Positions 23,927-33,699 of a stretch of 64,000 nucleotides of DNA are shown in pieces. The notes beneath the pieces were generated by a model that was not told the origin of the DNA, searched no databases, and saw only the letters and a program-made list of their open reading frames with translations. Numbering within the stretch: the stretch's first letter is position 1; every line of letters starts with the position of its first letter. Source of the stretch: Mesostigma viride (Eukaryota; Streptophyta; Mesostigmatophyceae; Mesostigmatales; Mesostigmataceae); the NCBI GenBank assembly GCA_009746045.1, contig RPFO01000333.1:2109964-2173963 (forward strand), in the 5' to 3' direction. A program made the position numbers and the translations under genes.

Positions 23927-25302
23927 CATATATATGTCATGCAGGCCTTCTAGGCCCTCTCCTCAAGCCGCCCCCCTGGGTGCCTGTGCTTGTTTATTAG
24001 GAGGCATGAAGCATCATGGCGCGGTGCAGGTGCACCTTGTGCACCCAGAGCAGGTGATAGTTTTACATCCTCCACCTGCAGGTTGTCGCCCTGATTGTAT
24101 TACAAACCCGTAGATGCCCGCTTTCTCAGGGCTATGTGTTACATATGCTCCCAACGGAGCTATGATTTTAATTATAATTAATTAATTAATTAAGCATGTC
24201 CGCCCAGGTCGGGATGGGAGGAGCATCGCCAGCCAGGCCAGCTGGGGCGGGCTTGGCTGCAATGTCCTTCACCGCCTGGGCGGTGCTCAAGGCCTGCGGT
24301 GTTTTGCAGTCCTGACCTCGATGGCGATGGCATTGTCCTTAAGGTGCTGGTCGATGCATGTCGCGAAGCTGGGCGGTGATGGAGTCGGTGGATGCGGAGG
24401 GGAGGGGGGGGGGTGGAGGCGAGGAGGGTGGCGGTGGCGGTGGGGATGGTGGGGATCGAGCTCAGCAGCCAGCGTGCGACCCACAGCTGCCACATCAGTG
24501 CAGCGAGGGGCGTCACGTGCTGTAAGATGGCTTCGTGGAGGTGGAGGAGGAGGGTGGATTCGGTCAAGGGGATGGGTTGCCAGAGGTCCGCGGAAGCACA
24601 CTGAAGGATGGAAAAGAGGGCGGCAAGCTGAAGGCGCGGTCGCGACCAGCCAGACAGGTCAGGTGCCCGGGGCTGAAACTGGCCGTCAGACTGGCTGCGG
24701 AAGCATTTGTGGCATTGGAGGCGCTGGCACAGGTCAAGAAGGGAGGCATACGACCCATATAAAGACAGGAGATCCAGTATCCGGATGTGTGGCCAGTCGA
24801 AATAGCCGGGTCTGTTGACGTCGAAGGTGAAAAAAAAAACGTCAAAGTCGTACTCAGACCAGCTAGGTTAAGTTGGGCGGCTGCGTTTGGGCTCAGGCGA
24901 GGCTGAAGGCGAGGCATGAAGCCCGGGAGGGTGCGGGGCGACCGCTAGGTCTTGACTACTGTCACCGCTGCCTGCCGGACTTGAGGGCGATCGAAGCTGC
25001 AGCCGGAGGTGCAGACGTATTTTCATGGCCTAGCTAGCGCAGCCGCCAGGCTGCGTTTGCTCGTCGAGGAGCGTTTGCTCGTAATATATTATTGCGTAAT
25101 AGCTTCGAACGGAAAATCAGTTATATCAGCATGACATGCGTCTTAGAAAGACGAAGCGATTGTGATATTCACAGCCGAATTCGGTGAGCACTCAAAGTTA
25201 CGTGAAAGTTATGAGCTCCGCCGTCAGCCATGGCAACCTCGTGCATGGCTCGTGGCTCGTGGTGCGTGTGTAGCAGTCATATGCTTGCGTGTGCGGCAGT
25301 AT

Positions 25303-25444
25303 ATTCTGATTTGGCACGCCGCAAAGGTGAAAACCATTTGCGTTCAGTGCCGGTCCGCGGAAAACGCGGAAAAACGCGATCTGCAAATGAATCCAGGCCG
25401 GAATCGAACTGGGGACCTCTCGCACCAATTTTGCTGACTATAGG
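25303..25444 (-). mobile_element. Short element with a tRNA-like T-arm (SINE candidate), copy 1
   Basis: A 142-bp insertion flanked by a 10-bp TSD GCGGCAGTAT (25293-25302 and 25445-25454). On the minus strand it reads AGTTGG/ATTGGTGCGAGAGG then CCCAGTTCGATTCCGG. The GTTCGATTC matches the tRNA T-loop and Pol III B box; the A-box-like part is degenerate and an anticodon arm is missing. It matches 29985-30128. Confidence 0.65.
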
Positions 25445-25646
25445 GCGGCAGTATGTATGCTTGAGTAATTAATTAACTTACCTATATACACCAGCCACGA
25501 GCCACGAGGTAGCCATGGCTGACGGCGGAGCTCATAACTTTCACGTTTGAGCACCAAATTTAGCCGTGAATATCACTATCGCTTCGTCTTTCTATAAGAC
25601 GCCACGCACATGCTGATATAATTTTCCGAATCTAAAACGCAATATA

Positions 25647-27277
25647 TGACGATCGGCAAACGCCTGTCGACGCAACGCATGCAGTTTGGCGGATGCGCTC
25701 GCCCATGAAAATGCGGCAGCTGCGGCTGCAGCTTTGCCAGCTCCGGCAGGCAGCGGTGACACTAGTCGTGCACTGGTGGTCGCCCAGCAACCTCCCGGGC
25801 TCCATGCCTCGCCATCGGCATCGCCTGACCCTAAACGCGCCCGCTCCGCCGACAAAACAGGATCGAGGGTAGACCTTCACGCCCCTCGGAACCGCGCTGT
25901 CGGCTCCAACCTTTCCAGGTCGATGATCACGACTGGACCAACATGTCTCCGGCCGATGCTCTGCACTGCATCTTCTTCGGGGACTACGCCTCGCTTTACG
26001 ACCTGTGCCTCCATCTCCACGACAACGATCGCCTCCTCCTCCCGGACCGGGCCGCCGATGGAACGACATCCGCCTGCTGTTCGGGTGCCCTCGCCCTCAA
26101 CTCCAGCATACCATCCTCAACTCCCTTCTCCAGCGCTCTGACGGCGAGATCTGGGCTCCATCCATCTCCGCCCCCACCCTCCGTTCCATCCTCATGGAAG
26201 CCTTTCAGCAGCACGTGACCCCCCTTGCTGCTGACGTCGCAGCAATGGGTGGCCCGCTGGCTGCTGAACTTCCTCACCTCACCGCCAGTCCTCCACTGCC
26301 ATTTCCGCCTCCACTGCCGACATCAAAGCCCAGCTCCTCGACCTCGACCTACGCCCGTTCAAGCCACCGCCACCGCCCTTGAGAGCTTGCATGACACCGC
26401 CGGCCTCAGCGCCCAGGCGGTGAAGGACATCGCCGCCCATGCAGCCGGCGCCTGCTGGCCCTGCCGGCGATGCTCCCTCCACCTGGGCGGACTTGCTTAA
26501 GCAGCACACCACCTCCACCACCTCCACCATCACGGCACAACTCAATTAAGCAACAAGCCCTCGACCTTCGCGAGGAAGCCGACATCGCCCGGCGCAGCCA
26601 CAATGTCATCGTCAAGCACTTCGACCAGCCGGCAGGTGAGACCTCCACGAGCCTCCTTGAGGCATTTAAGCGCGACATTTTTGCCCCCATGCTACTCACT
26701 GGTGAGCTGGACATGTCGCCTGTCCGCCTCCCCCGCGCGCGGGGGAAGGCTGGCCCGGCCCCCGTGCTCCTCATCTTTAAGTACATGGCGGACAAGCTGG
26801 TGTTCCTTAAATGCCGCAAGAAGCTCTCGAGGACTCGCTTCACGCTGGACGACGACTTGACCCTGGCCCAGCAACAGCGGCGACGCGAGCTATGGCCGAC
26901 CTACCTTCAGCAGGACAAGAGGAGGTGGAAGACCATTGTCCAGGCTCATACGCCCTCCCCTGTGGGCAAGCCCCCTCCCCCCAAGCGGAAGGGGCGCTTT
27001 GCTGAGTAGACTAGGTAGGGTTTTCTAGATTAGATTAGCTTAGAGTTAGATTAGTTCGGTTTCGCGGCTTTGCCCCCCCTCCATCCATCCACGGGAATAT
27101 GTGCTACATGATCTCCCAACGGAGTCATGTTATAATTTAATTTAAATTTAATTTTTACCTTCAGCTCAGGGCTCCGGCAGAGCGCAGGGGGAAAGCAGGT
27201 ATACTTGAGGGGGGCGGTCATCCACGTTGACCACAAGCCCTGGCAGCCCGACCCCTCCTACCACCTCAGACTAGGGA
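25647..27277 (+). pseudogene. R2b ORF1 (broken, split by R4b)
   Basis: Starts MTIGKRLSTQR and carries the same blocks as R2f: YASLYDLCLHLHD, AQAVKDIAA, HNVIVKHFDQ, RRRELWPTYLQ. It has small indels near 25690, 25870, 26040, 26350 and 26540. R4b interrupts the codons after WPTYLQ, and the frame resumes at 27165 with the Tyr-Trp-Arg/Gly-Ala-Val end. Confidence 0.8.
26911..27155 (+). mobile_element. R4b: 5'-truncated LINE inside R2b ORF1
   Basis: A 245-bp fragment flanked by the 9-bp TSD TACCTTCAG (26902-26910 and 27156-27164). It holds the end of a reading frame (VGKPPPPKRKGRFAE then stop), then a 3'UTR with TATGTGCTACATGATCTCCC, hairpin CTCC-CAAC-GGAG and an AATTT-type tail. The last 45 bp resemble the R2 3' end. 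Confidence 0.88.
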
Positions 27278-27433
27278 ATCCATACCAGTAGTGTAGATTA
27301 GTCAGGCTTAGCCTAGCATGTGGCCCACGCGCATGTGCGCCCATAATGGCCCCCATGGATGTTGCCTTCAGAATTTAGCCAAGCCATGCCTATAATGGGA
27401 CCCCGATGGATGTTGCATTAAGAATTTAGCCAT

Positions 27434-27663
27434 AAGTAAGTAAGTAAGTATAAGTACTTGCGTGTCATGCGCAAGGCATGCCACGGAGTACTATGCTAAT
27501 CTGATTAGAAAAATAATTACACAAAAGTTTAAACAAATATCGTCTGCATCATCCCCCAACCGTTAAGCACTAGATGGGGATGTAATCCTCATCCGAGCTG
27601 TCCTCTACTGTAATGGCAGACGAGGCGGTAGTGTAGCGGCTATCCTCAGGACCAATAACCTTT
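27434..27663 (-). mobile_element. R1c: 5'-truncated R1 LINE in the R2b 3'UTR
   Basis: A 230-bp R1 3' end with CTTA tail, flanked by the 11-bp TSD AATTTAGCCAT (27423-27433 and 27664-27674). It contains the last codons EDSSDEDYIPI. Confidence 0.9.
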
Positions 27664-27939
27664 AATTTAGCCATGCTATGCCATGCAGAGAGATGCTCTC
27701 TGTCGAGAAGCCATGTCCTAGCTCTTGTACAGCCATGATGATCTTCCCCCACATAACATACTCCCCCTTAGCTGGGCATAGTGTGAAGATTATGAGGGTG
27801 CAGGTGCCCTGGTGCACCTAGAGCAATTAAGGGTCGCTTACATTCCCACCCTTGCAGGAAGTAGCCCAGAATGCCCCTTCTCAGGGATATGTGCTACATG
27901 TACTCCCAACGGAGTTATGTTTCTAATTAATTAAGTAAG

Positions 27940-28042
27940 TAAGTAAGTAATTAAGTAATTAGACTCCTGCTCCCGTTGGGGAGTCACGGAGCCACGAGCC
28001 GTTGGGGAGTCCCGATGGATGGATGGACGGATGGATGGATGG
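27940..28042 (-). mobile_element. R3 3' end remnant with GATG repeats
   Basis: Contains TAATTAGACTCCTGCTCCCG and GTTGGGGAGTC, the R3 3' hairpin region, partly duplicated, then GATG repeats up to the 5' end of R2c. Too short to say more. Confidence 0.55.
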
Positions 28043-28198
28043 ACGAGCCACGAGCCACGAGGTAGCCAATGATGGCTGACGGCGGAGCTCATAACTTTCA
28101 CGTTTGAGCACCGAATTTAGCCGTGAATATCACAATCGACGCGTCTTTCTACGACGCACATGCTGATATAATTTTCCGCAGCTATTACGCAATATACG

Positions 28199-29608
28199 AT
28201 GAGCAAACGCTTATCGACGCAACGCAGCCTGACGGCTGCGCTTGGCAATGAAAATACGTCTGCAGCTCCGGCTGCAGCTTCGCCCTCAGGTCCGGCAGGC
28301 AGTGATGACACTAGTCGCGCACTGGTGGTCGTCCAGCACCCTCCCGGGCTTCCTGCCTCGCCCTCACTGAGCCTCGCCTGAGCCAAAACGCAGCCGCCCA
28401 ACCGAACCGAGCTGGTCTGAGCGCGACTTTGACGTTGACGGGTTATTTTCCACCTTCGACGATGCCAGACCCAGCTTTTTCGACATGCCACCCATCAAGA
28501 TACTGGAGCTCGTGTTTTATGGGTCATACGCCTCCATTTTCGACCTGTGCCAGCGCCTTCAAAGCCTTTGCCGCCTCCGCACTGGACCTGACGGATGGTT
28601 TACTCACCGACAACATGCTGAGAACCTGGCCCGCTGGTCTCGCCCGCCGTCTTCAGCTCGCCGCCCTCTTTTCCATCCTTCAGCGCTCTGTCACGGACCT
28701 CTGGACCCCCTCCCCCTTGACCGAATCCACCTTCCTCCTCCACCTCCAAGAAACCATCTCACAGCACGTGACGCCCCTAGCTGCAGATGTGGCAGCTGTG
28801 GGTCGCACGCTGGCTGCTGAGCTCCCCACCATCCCCACCGCCACCGCCACCCTCCTCGCCTCCACCGGCCCCCCCCCCTCCGCCTCCACCGTCGGACTCC
28901 ATCACCGCCCAGCTCCGCGACATTGACCAGCGTCTTAAGGATAATGCCATCGCTATCGAGGTCCTGCAGAACACCGCGGGCCTCACCGCCCAGGCGGTGA
29001 AGGACATTGCCGCCAAGCCAGCCTCTGCTGGCCTGGCCGGCGATGCTCCTCCCATTACGACCTGGGCGGACATGCTTAAGCAGCACACCACCTCCACCAC
29101 CTCCGCCGTCGCAGCTCAGCTCCAGCGGCAGACGCTTGACCTCCGCGAGGAGGCCAAGCTCGCCAAGCGCAGCCTCAACGTCATTGTCAAGAACTTCGAC
29201 ATGGTGGAAGGTGAGAATTCCGAGAAGCTTGCGCGTGCATGCGTTTGAGAGAGAAATCCTTGGTCGCATGGGCCTTACTGGTGAGATCGAGCTGGTCGCC
29301 CACCGCCTTCCCCGCGCGCGGGGTAAGGCAGGGGCGCCCCCGCTCCTTCTCACCTTTAAGAACCCGGCGGACAAGATTTCTTTTCTCCGACGCCGCAAGC
29401 GGCTCGAGAAGACTCTCTTCACCCTTGACGATGACTAATTGACCCTGGCGCAGCAACAACGGCGACGGGAGCTATGGCCGACCTACCTCCAGCTCCGGCA
29501 GACCAAGGCGGGGCAGCCGGTGTACTGGAAGGGGGCGGCCATCTACGTCGGCCACAAGCCCTGGCAAGCGACCCCCGCGGCCCAAGTGACTCCAGACGCC
29601 CCAGCTTA
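28199..29608 (+). pseudogene. R2c ORF1 (broken)
   Basis: Starts MSKRLSTQRSLTAALGNEN. The later part (28787-29248 and onward) carries AQAVKDIAAKPASAG, RSLNVIVKNFDM, EILGRMGLTGEIELVAHR, LLTFKNPADKISFLRRRKRL and RRRELWPTYLQLRQTKAG. Frameshifts lie near 28375, 28620, 28870 and 29240, and a 4-bp insertion at 29438 adds a stop. The central sequence differs from R2a, R2b and R2f and matches R2e and R2g, defining subfamily B. Confidence 0.83.
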
Positions 29609-29984
29609 GGGGAATACAGCAGTAGTAGTGTAGAATAGATAGACCGTGGCCATGTACATGTACGCCTCCTACAGGCACTATACCAGCTGAGCCACGAGCA
29701 TTATTTAACCATGTACATGTGTGCCTATGATGTGCCACACCCCAGATGATGCCTAGTTTTATTTCGTTATGCTGTGCCCATGCAGAGAGCTGCTCTCTGC
29801 TGAGATGCAACGCTCTAGTTTTTGTATAGCTATCTATGATGACCTTCCCCCATATGACATGCTCCCCCTTAGCTGGGCATAGCGTGATCGATCATGAGGG
29901 TGCAGGTGCCCTGGTGCACCTAGAGCACGTGTCGTTTACATTCCCACACTTGCAGGAAGTAGCTTAGAATGTATTATAGGCCAT

Positions 29985-30274
29985 ATTCTGATCGGGCACT
30001 CCGCAAAGGTGAAAACCATTTGCGTTCAGTGCCGGGCCGCGGAAAACGCGGAAAAACGCGATCTGCAAATGAATCCGACCGGAATCGAACTGGGGACCTC
30101 TCGCACCAACTTTCGCTGACTATAGGACGGACATCTTCGGTTACCATGGCATCGCCAACTTACACCTACAGTCATCCGCAAAAGTTCTTCTGTCCGGGGA
30201 GTGATGCAAGCCTTTCGGATTTGGTACTAGATAAATCACTCGAGATCTGTGTGTAGGAGTACTACACACGTGTC
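29985..30274 (-). mobile_element. Short element with tRNA-like T-arm, copy 2 (longer)
   Basis: A roughly 290-bp insertion flanked by an 8-10 bp TSD (TAGGCCAT, 29977-29984 and 30275-30282). Positions 29985-30128 match copy 1, including the GTTCGATTCC box on the minus strand. The right 146 bp have no counterpart in copy 1, so copy 1 may be 5'-truncated or this copy may carry additional sequence. Confidence 0.65.
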
Positions 30275-30354
30275 TAGGCCATATGCCCCTTCTCAAGGGA
30301 TATGTGCTACATATACTCCCAACGGAGTTATGTTCCTAATTAATTAATTAATTC

Positions 30355-31418
30355 ATGGATGGATGGATGGATGGATGGATGGATGGATGGATGGATGGAT
30401 GGATGGATGGATGGATGGATGGATGGATGGATGGATGGATGGATGGATGGATGGATGGATGGATGGATGGATGGATGGATGGATGGATGGATGGATGGAT
30501 GGATGGATGGATGGATGGATGGATGGATGGATGGATGGATGGATGGATGGATGGATGGATGGATGGATGGATGGATGGATGGATGGATGGATGGATGGAT
30601 GGATGGATGGATGGATGGATGGATGGATGGATGGATGGATGGATGGATGGATGGATGGATGGATGGATGGATGGATGGATGGATGGATGGATGGATGGAT
30701 GGATGGATGGATGGATGGATGGATGGATGGATGGATGGATGGATGGATGGATGGATGGATGGATGGATGGATGGATGGATGGATGGATGGATGGATGGAT
30801 GGATGGATGGATGGATGGATGGATGGATGGATGGATGGATGGATGGATGGATGGATGGATGGATGGATGGATGGATGGATGGATGGATGGATGGATGGAT
30901 GGATGGATGGATGGATGGATGGATGGATGGATGGATGGATGGATGGATGGATGGATGGATGGATGGATGGATGGATGGATGGATGGATGGATGGATGGAT
31001 GGATGGATGGATGGATGGATGGATGGATGGATGGATGGATGGATGGATGGATGGATGGATGGATGGATGGATGGATGGATGGATGGATGGATGGATGGAT
31101 GGATGGATGGATGGATGGATGGATGGATGGATGGATGGATGGATGGATGGATGGATGGATGGATGGATGGATGGATGGATGGATGGATGGATGGATGGAT
31201 GGATGGATGGATGGATGGATGGATGGATGGATGGATGGATGGATGGATGGATGGATGGATGGATGGATGGATGGATGGATGGATGGATGGATGGATGGAT
31301 GGATGGATGGATGGATGGATGGATGGATGGATGGATGGATGGATGGATGGATGGATGGATGGATGGATGGATGGATGGATGGATGGATGGATGGATGGAT
31401 GGATGGATGGATGGATGG
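30355..31418. repeat. Perfect (ATGG)266 microsatellite, 1,064 bp
   Basis: An unbroken ATGG array of 266 units by coordinate count. Because the unit is 4 bp, all three frames on each strand are open and give the same peptide (Met-Asp-Gly-Trp on plus, Ile-His-Pro-Ser on minus). These frames are not genes. The flank GTGCAAACAGTC also follows a GATG tract of only about four units at 61123-61140. Confidence 0.97.
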
Positions 31419-31835
31419 GTGCAAACAGTCCTACCGGTCTAATCTATCTACATCAGCTACCTACGACATCTATCTAACAGCATTCTAACTACAACATCTA
31501 TCTAGACAGCCTCACGCTGCCCTAGCTGGCTATGCTTGAGTAAGCGCGAGCGTTACTTTGAGACAGATCAGATGGCCCCCGTGTTTCCCAACGCACGTGC
31601 TGGTCTGCAGCAAGAACGGGCTGCCGAGAGGCAAGAGATGGCAATAGACATGGACGCCATCCTCGATGAGGTGCGACGCCCTCCGTGTAACAATAATGAC
31701 TTGGATAATGACTCCCTCATTGAGAAAGTGTTACAGGACCGCAATATAACAAGGAGCAGCAGCAACGCCCTATTCGGGTGGACAGCGATAGCGAGTCTTA
31801 TGAGTCTGAACTGGAGTAGAAAACCCAGCACATTG
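31419..31835 (+). other. Dispersed-repeat flank and an unidentified reading-frame end
   Basis: 31419-31520 matches 61139-61245 (TACCGGTCTAATCTATCTAC and onward), so it is part of a dispersed repeat. From about 31536 an open frame encodes MAPVFPNARAGLQQERAAER and DMDAILDEVRRP; in a shifted frame it ends with an acidic SDSESYESELE and stop near 31820. The acidic end recalls the R1 C-terminus, so a LINE ORF end is possible. It is not identified. Confidence 0.4.
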
Positions 31836-31925
31836 AATTGGATTGAATTGTAACATAACTCCGTTGGGAGTATATGTAGCACATAGCCCAGAGAAGGGGC
31901 ATATGGCCTATCATACATTCTAGGC
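31836..31925 (-). mobile_element. R2 3' terminal fragment
   Basis: About 90 bp of the R2 3' end in minus orientation, with (AATTG) tail, hairpin and GCATATGGCCTATCATACAT. Confidence 0.8.
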
Positions 31926-32248
31926 CACAACACCTTGAAATGGCCTTTTTTTTACATAAATTCAGGCCCGTGGCAAGTTTATGGTTGGATTGACCTAGGA
32001 TTGGATCCCACAACTCCCCGGGATGTGTCAGGCTAGTGGTGGAGTAGTTGAGTCAAAATGTTAAGTTTACGTGGTATTCCCTGCTTAAGTTAACTCCAGA
32101 TCCAAGGCCAAAACTGGCCACCTAAACCACTTGCACTTGCATAGCAACAATAATTGATATCAGATTATGCTGTAACTTTGCAAGGGTGACGAATACGAGT
32201 TGTTCTGACCTTGTACAAAGTTCTAGGGCATTCGGAGCCCTATTTAGT

Positions 32249-32455
32249 GACAAATGCTAGCAAAATAGTGCTAGCATTTGTCGTAAATGGCAATTTTTAA
32301 TTAATATTAAATCCAAATAATGTCAGAATGACACCCAAACCTATTGTCATCATGCCAACACCTGACACAGGGTCCCCACAATTCATGTGCAAAAATTCAG
32401 ATCATACGGAGCCCAAAATGGTGACATTTGCCTGCATTTGTCACCATTTTGGCTC
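32249..32455. repeat. Two perfect or near-perfect hairpins with related arms
   Basis: 32249-32282 is a perfect 14-bp stem (GACAAATGCTAGCA) with a 6-nt loop. 32409-32455 has a 14-bp stem (CAAAATGGTGACA core) extended by GAGC around one bulged base, with a loop of about 12 nt. Both units begin with CGGAGCCC, so they look like a diverged duplication of one palindromic unit. No coding sequence surrounds them. Confidence 0.75.
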
Positions 32456-32688
32456 TTTTCTATCACAATTTTAACAACACTAACCACCAAGACACTCCCC
32501 AAGCTAGGGCACATCATGTTAATTCTTTGCAGGCAACTCAAGAATGACTAGTACAAACAGCGTGCAAAACCTTGGGGCATGTGAATGCCTGAGTGGTGAC
32601 CATAGCTAGCAGAATGTATAATGTAAGGTAGACATTGCCAGTATGCCACATTGCTGTGATGCGCAGTGCACGTCCATATATACCCCAT

Positions 32689-33424
32689 TATATTATATTT
32701 TTAATATATATTCATTGAGAATGATAGATTACGGAGGTGAGATAGGCATGCAACATAAGGAAAAACCCGATAACTGGGAGAATAACCCTGAAGAAATTAA
32801 TAGTAATCTGACACAGACATCCAAGGATCACGCCAGCGGCACAAGGTACAACTAACTAGACATCACAAAACTACACGCAGCAACAGCGCTGCCGGCCCAC
32901 CATGCAGGCCTGGAAGGGATCTAGACCGCATGGGTCGCGACAAAGTCGGCCCGGGTGCGGCGGAATAACACATCAGCCACGGTGCGAGTGAGGGCGAGTG
33001 ACAGGCGCTGCCGCCAATACGAGGACCACGTGCGGGCCGACCACGGGGCGGTCTGACCCTCGAGGTCGAGGCGGTCTTCACGGCGCTGGCAGCACTCGTG
33101 GAAAAACTCCGCTGTCTTGGGGCCCATGGCCCCGAACTCCTCAAGGACAAAGGGGATGACCCGGTGGGGCCCCACATTGCCGTAGGAGGCAAACTTGTCG
33201 CGCTCAGCCACACTTAATATATATTAAAAATATAATTACTTACAGCAGAGTGAAATCACTCAAACCAAAGCAAACGCCCAGCTATAAACCTATATACAGA
33301 GCCACTTAATATATATTAAAAATATAATTACTTACAGCAGAGTGAAATCACTCAAACCAAAGCAAACGCCCAGCTATAAACCTATATACAGAGCCATGTC
33401 AAAGCTCTATACTACGAACTTAAT
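32689..33424 (-). mobile_element. R5b composite: three head-to-tail truncated LINE segments in one TSD
   Basis: The block is flanked by a 13-bp TSD ATATATACCCCAT (32676-32688 and 33425-33437). Read on the minus strand it contains a 119-bp R5 3'UTR end (33421-33303), then a 92-bp copy of the same 3'UTR end (33302-33211), then an R5-like ORF2 C-terminus (33211-32921) with its own, different 3'UTR. The coding part has FVLEEFGAMGPK and WSSYWRQRLSLALTRTVAD, parallel to R5a. Confidence 0.75.
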
Positions 33425-33699
33425 ATATATACCCCATAACACCATACCTTTAAACTACTTGGCACATTGCAAAATGGGAAGGAAAGGTGGACAATACATG
33501 CCACGTCACTAGAACACAGCCATTTGGTTGCTACCAACACGCACCATGCGTGATATATACGTGTAATAATACATGTCAAGAACATGCCGAGCGAACATCA
33601 AGGTGAAGTGACACCCAGCCGCTGGCACATGTCACCTGGCATCCACGTATGCTCACGTGATATATGGTATTGGCATATCCCATGTCTCCATCTCTTGTG

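Larger units (their letters stand above)
21484..24190 (+). mobile_element. R2a: full-length ORF1-only element with nested R5 LINE
   Basis: The 5' end is ACGAGCCACGAGCCACGAGG, followed by a 5'UTR of about 150 bp, ORF1 (21632-23023), and a 3'UTR running to the hairpin GCTCC-CAAC-GGAGC at 24144 and an AATT tail ending at 24190. It is flanked by the 9-bp TSD TAAGCATGT. The R5 fragment (23283-23926) with its 14-bp TSD interrupts the 3'UTR. Without it the element is about 2.05 kb. There is no room for an ORF2. Confidence 0.88.
21066..25262 (-). mobile_element. R2d: ORF1-only element split by R2a
   Basis: Two minus-strand halves, 21066-21483 (ORF1 C-terminal half) and 24191-25262 (N-terminal half plus 5'UTR), together make one R2 element. 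R2a lies between them with a 9-bp TSD TAAGCATGT (21475-21483 and 24191-24199). The 5' end has the conserved GGCTCGTGGCTCGTGG and GAGCTCCGCCGTCAGCCATGG. The initiator ATG is changed and several frameshifts are present, so its ORF1 is dead. The 3'UTR is missing beyond 21066. Confidence 0.85.
25494..27932 (+). mobile_element. R2b: full-length ORF1-only element with two nested LINE fragments
   Basis: The 5' end is GCCACGAGCCACGAGG, ORF1 starts at 25647, and the 3'UTR runs to hairpin ACTCC-CAAC-GGAGT (27901) and an AATTAA tail. It is interrupted by R4b inside ORF1 (26911-27155) and R1c inside the 3'UTR (27434-27663), each with its own TSD. Confidence 0.87.
28043..30354 (+). mobile_element. R2c: full-length ORF1-only element (subfamily B) with a nested tRNA-like element
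   Basis: 5' end ACGAGCCACGAGCCACGAGG, 5'UTR, ORF1 28199-29608, 3'UTR, hairpin ACTCC-CAAC-GGAGT at 30325 and an (AATT)n tail to 30354. The 3'UTR is interrupted by the insertion at 29985-30274. The tail runs directly into the ATGG microsatellite. Confidence 0.88.

Noticed and set aside
25380-25444. A functional tRNA gene
   Set aside because: Only a T-arm-like box is recognisable; there is no acceptor stem or anticodon arm.
30348-31488. Long open frames of 358-377 codons in all frames of the ATGG array
   Set aside because: A 4-bp unit without a stop leaves every frame open; the peptides are pure tetrapeptide repeats with no coding evidence.
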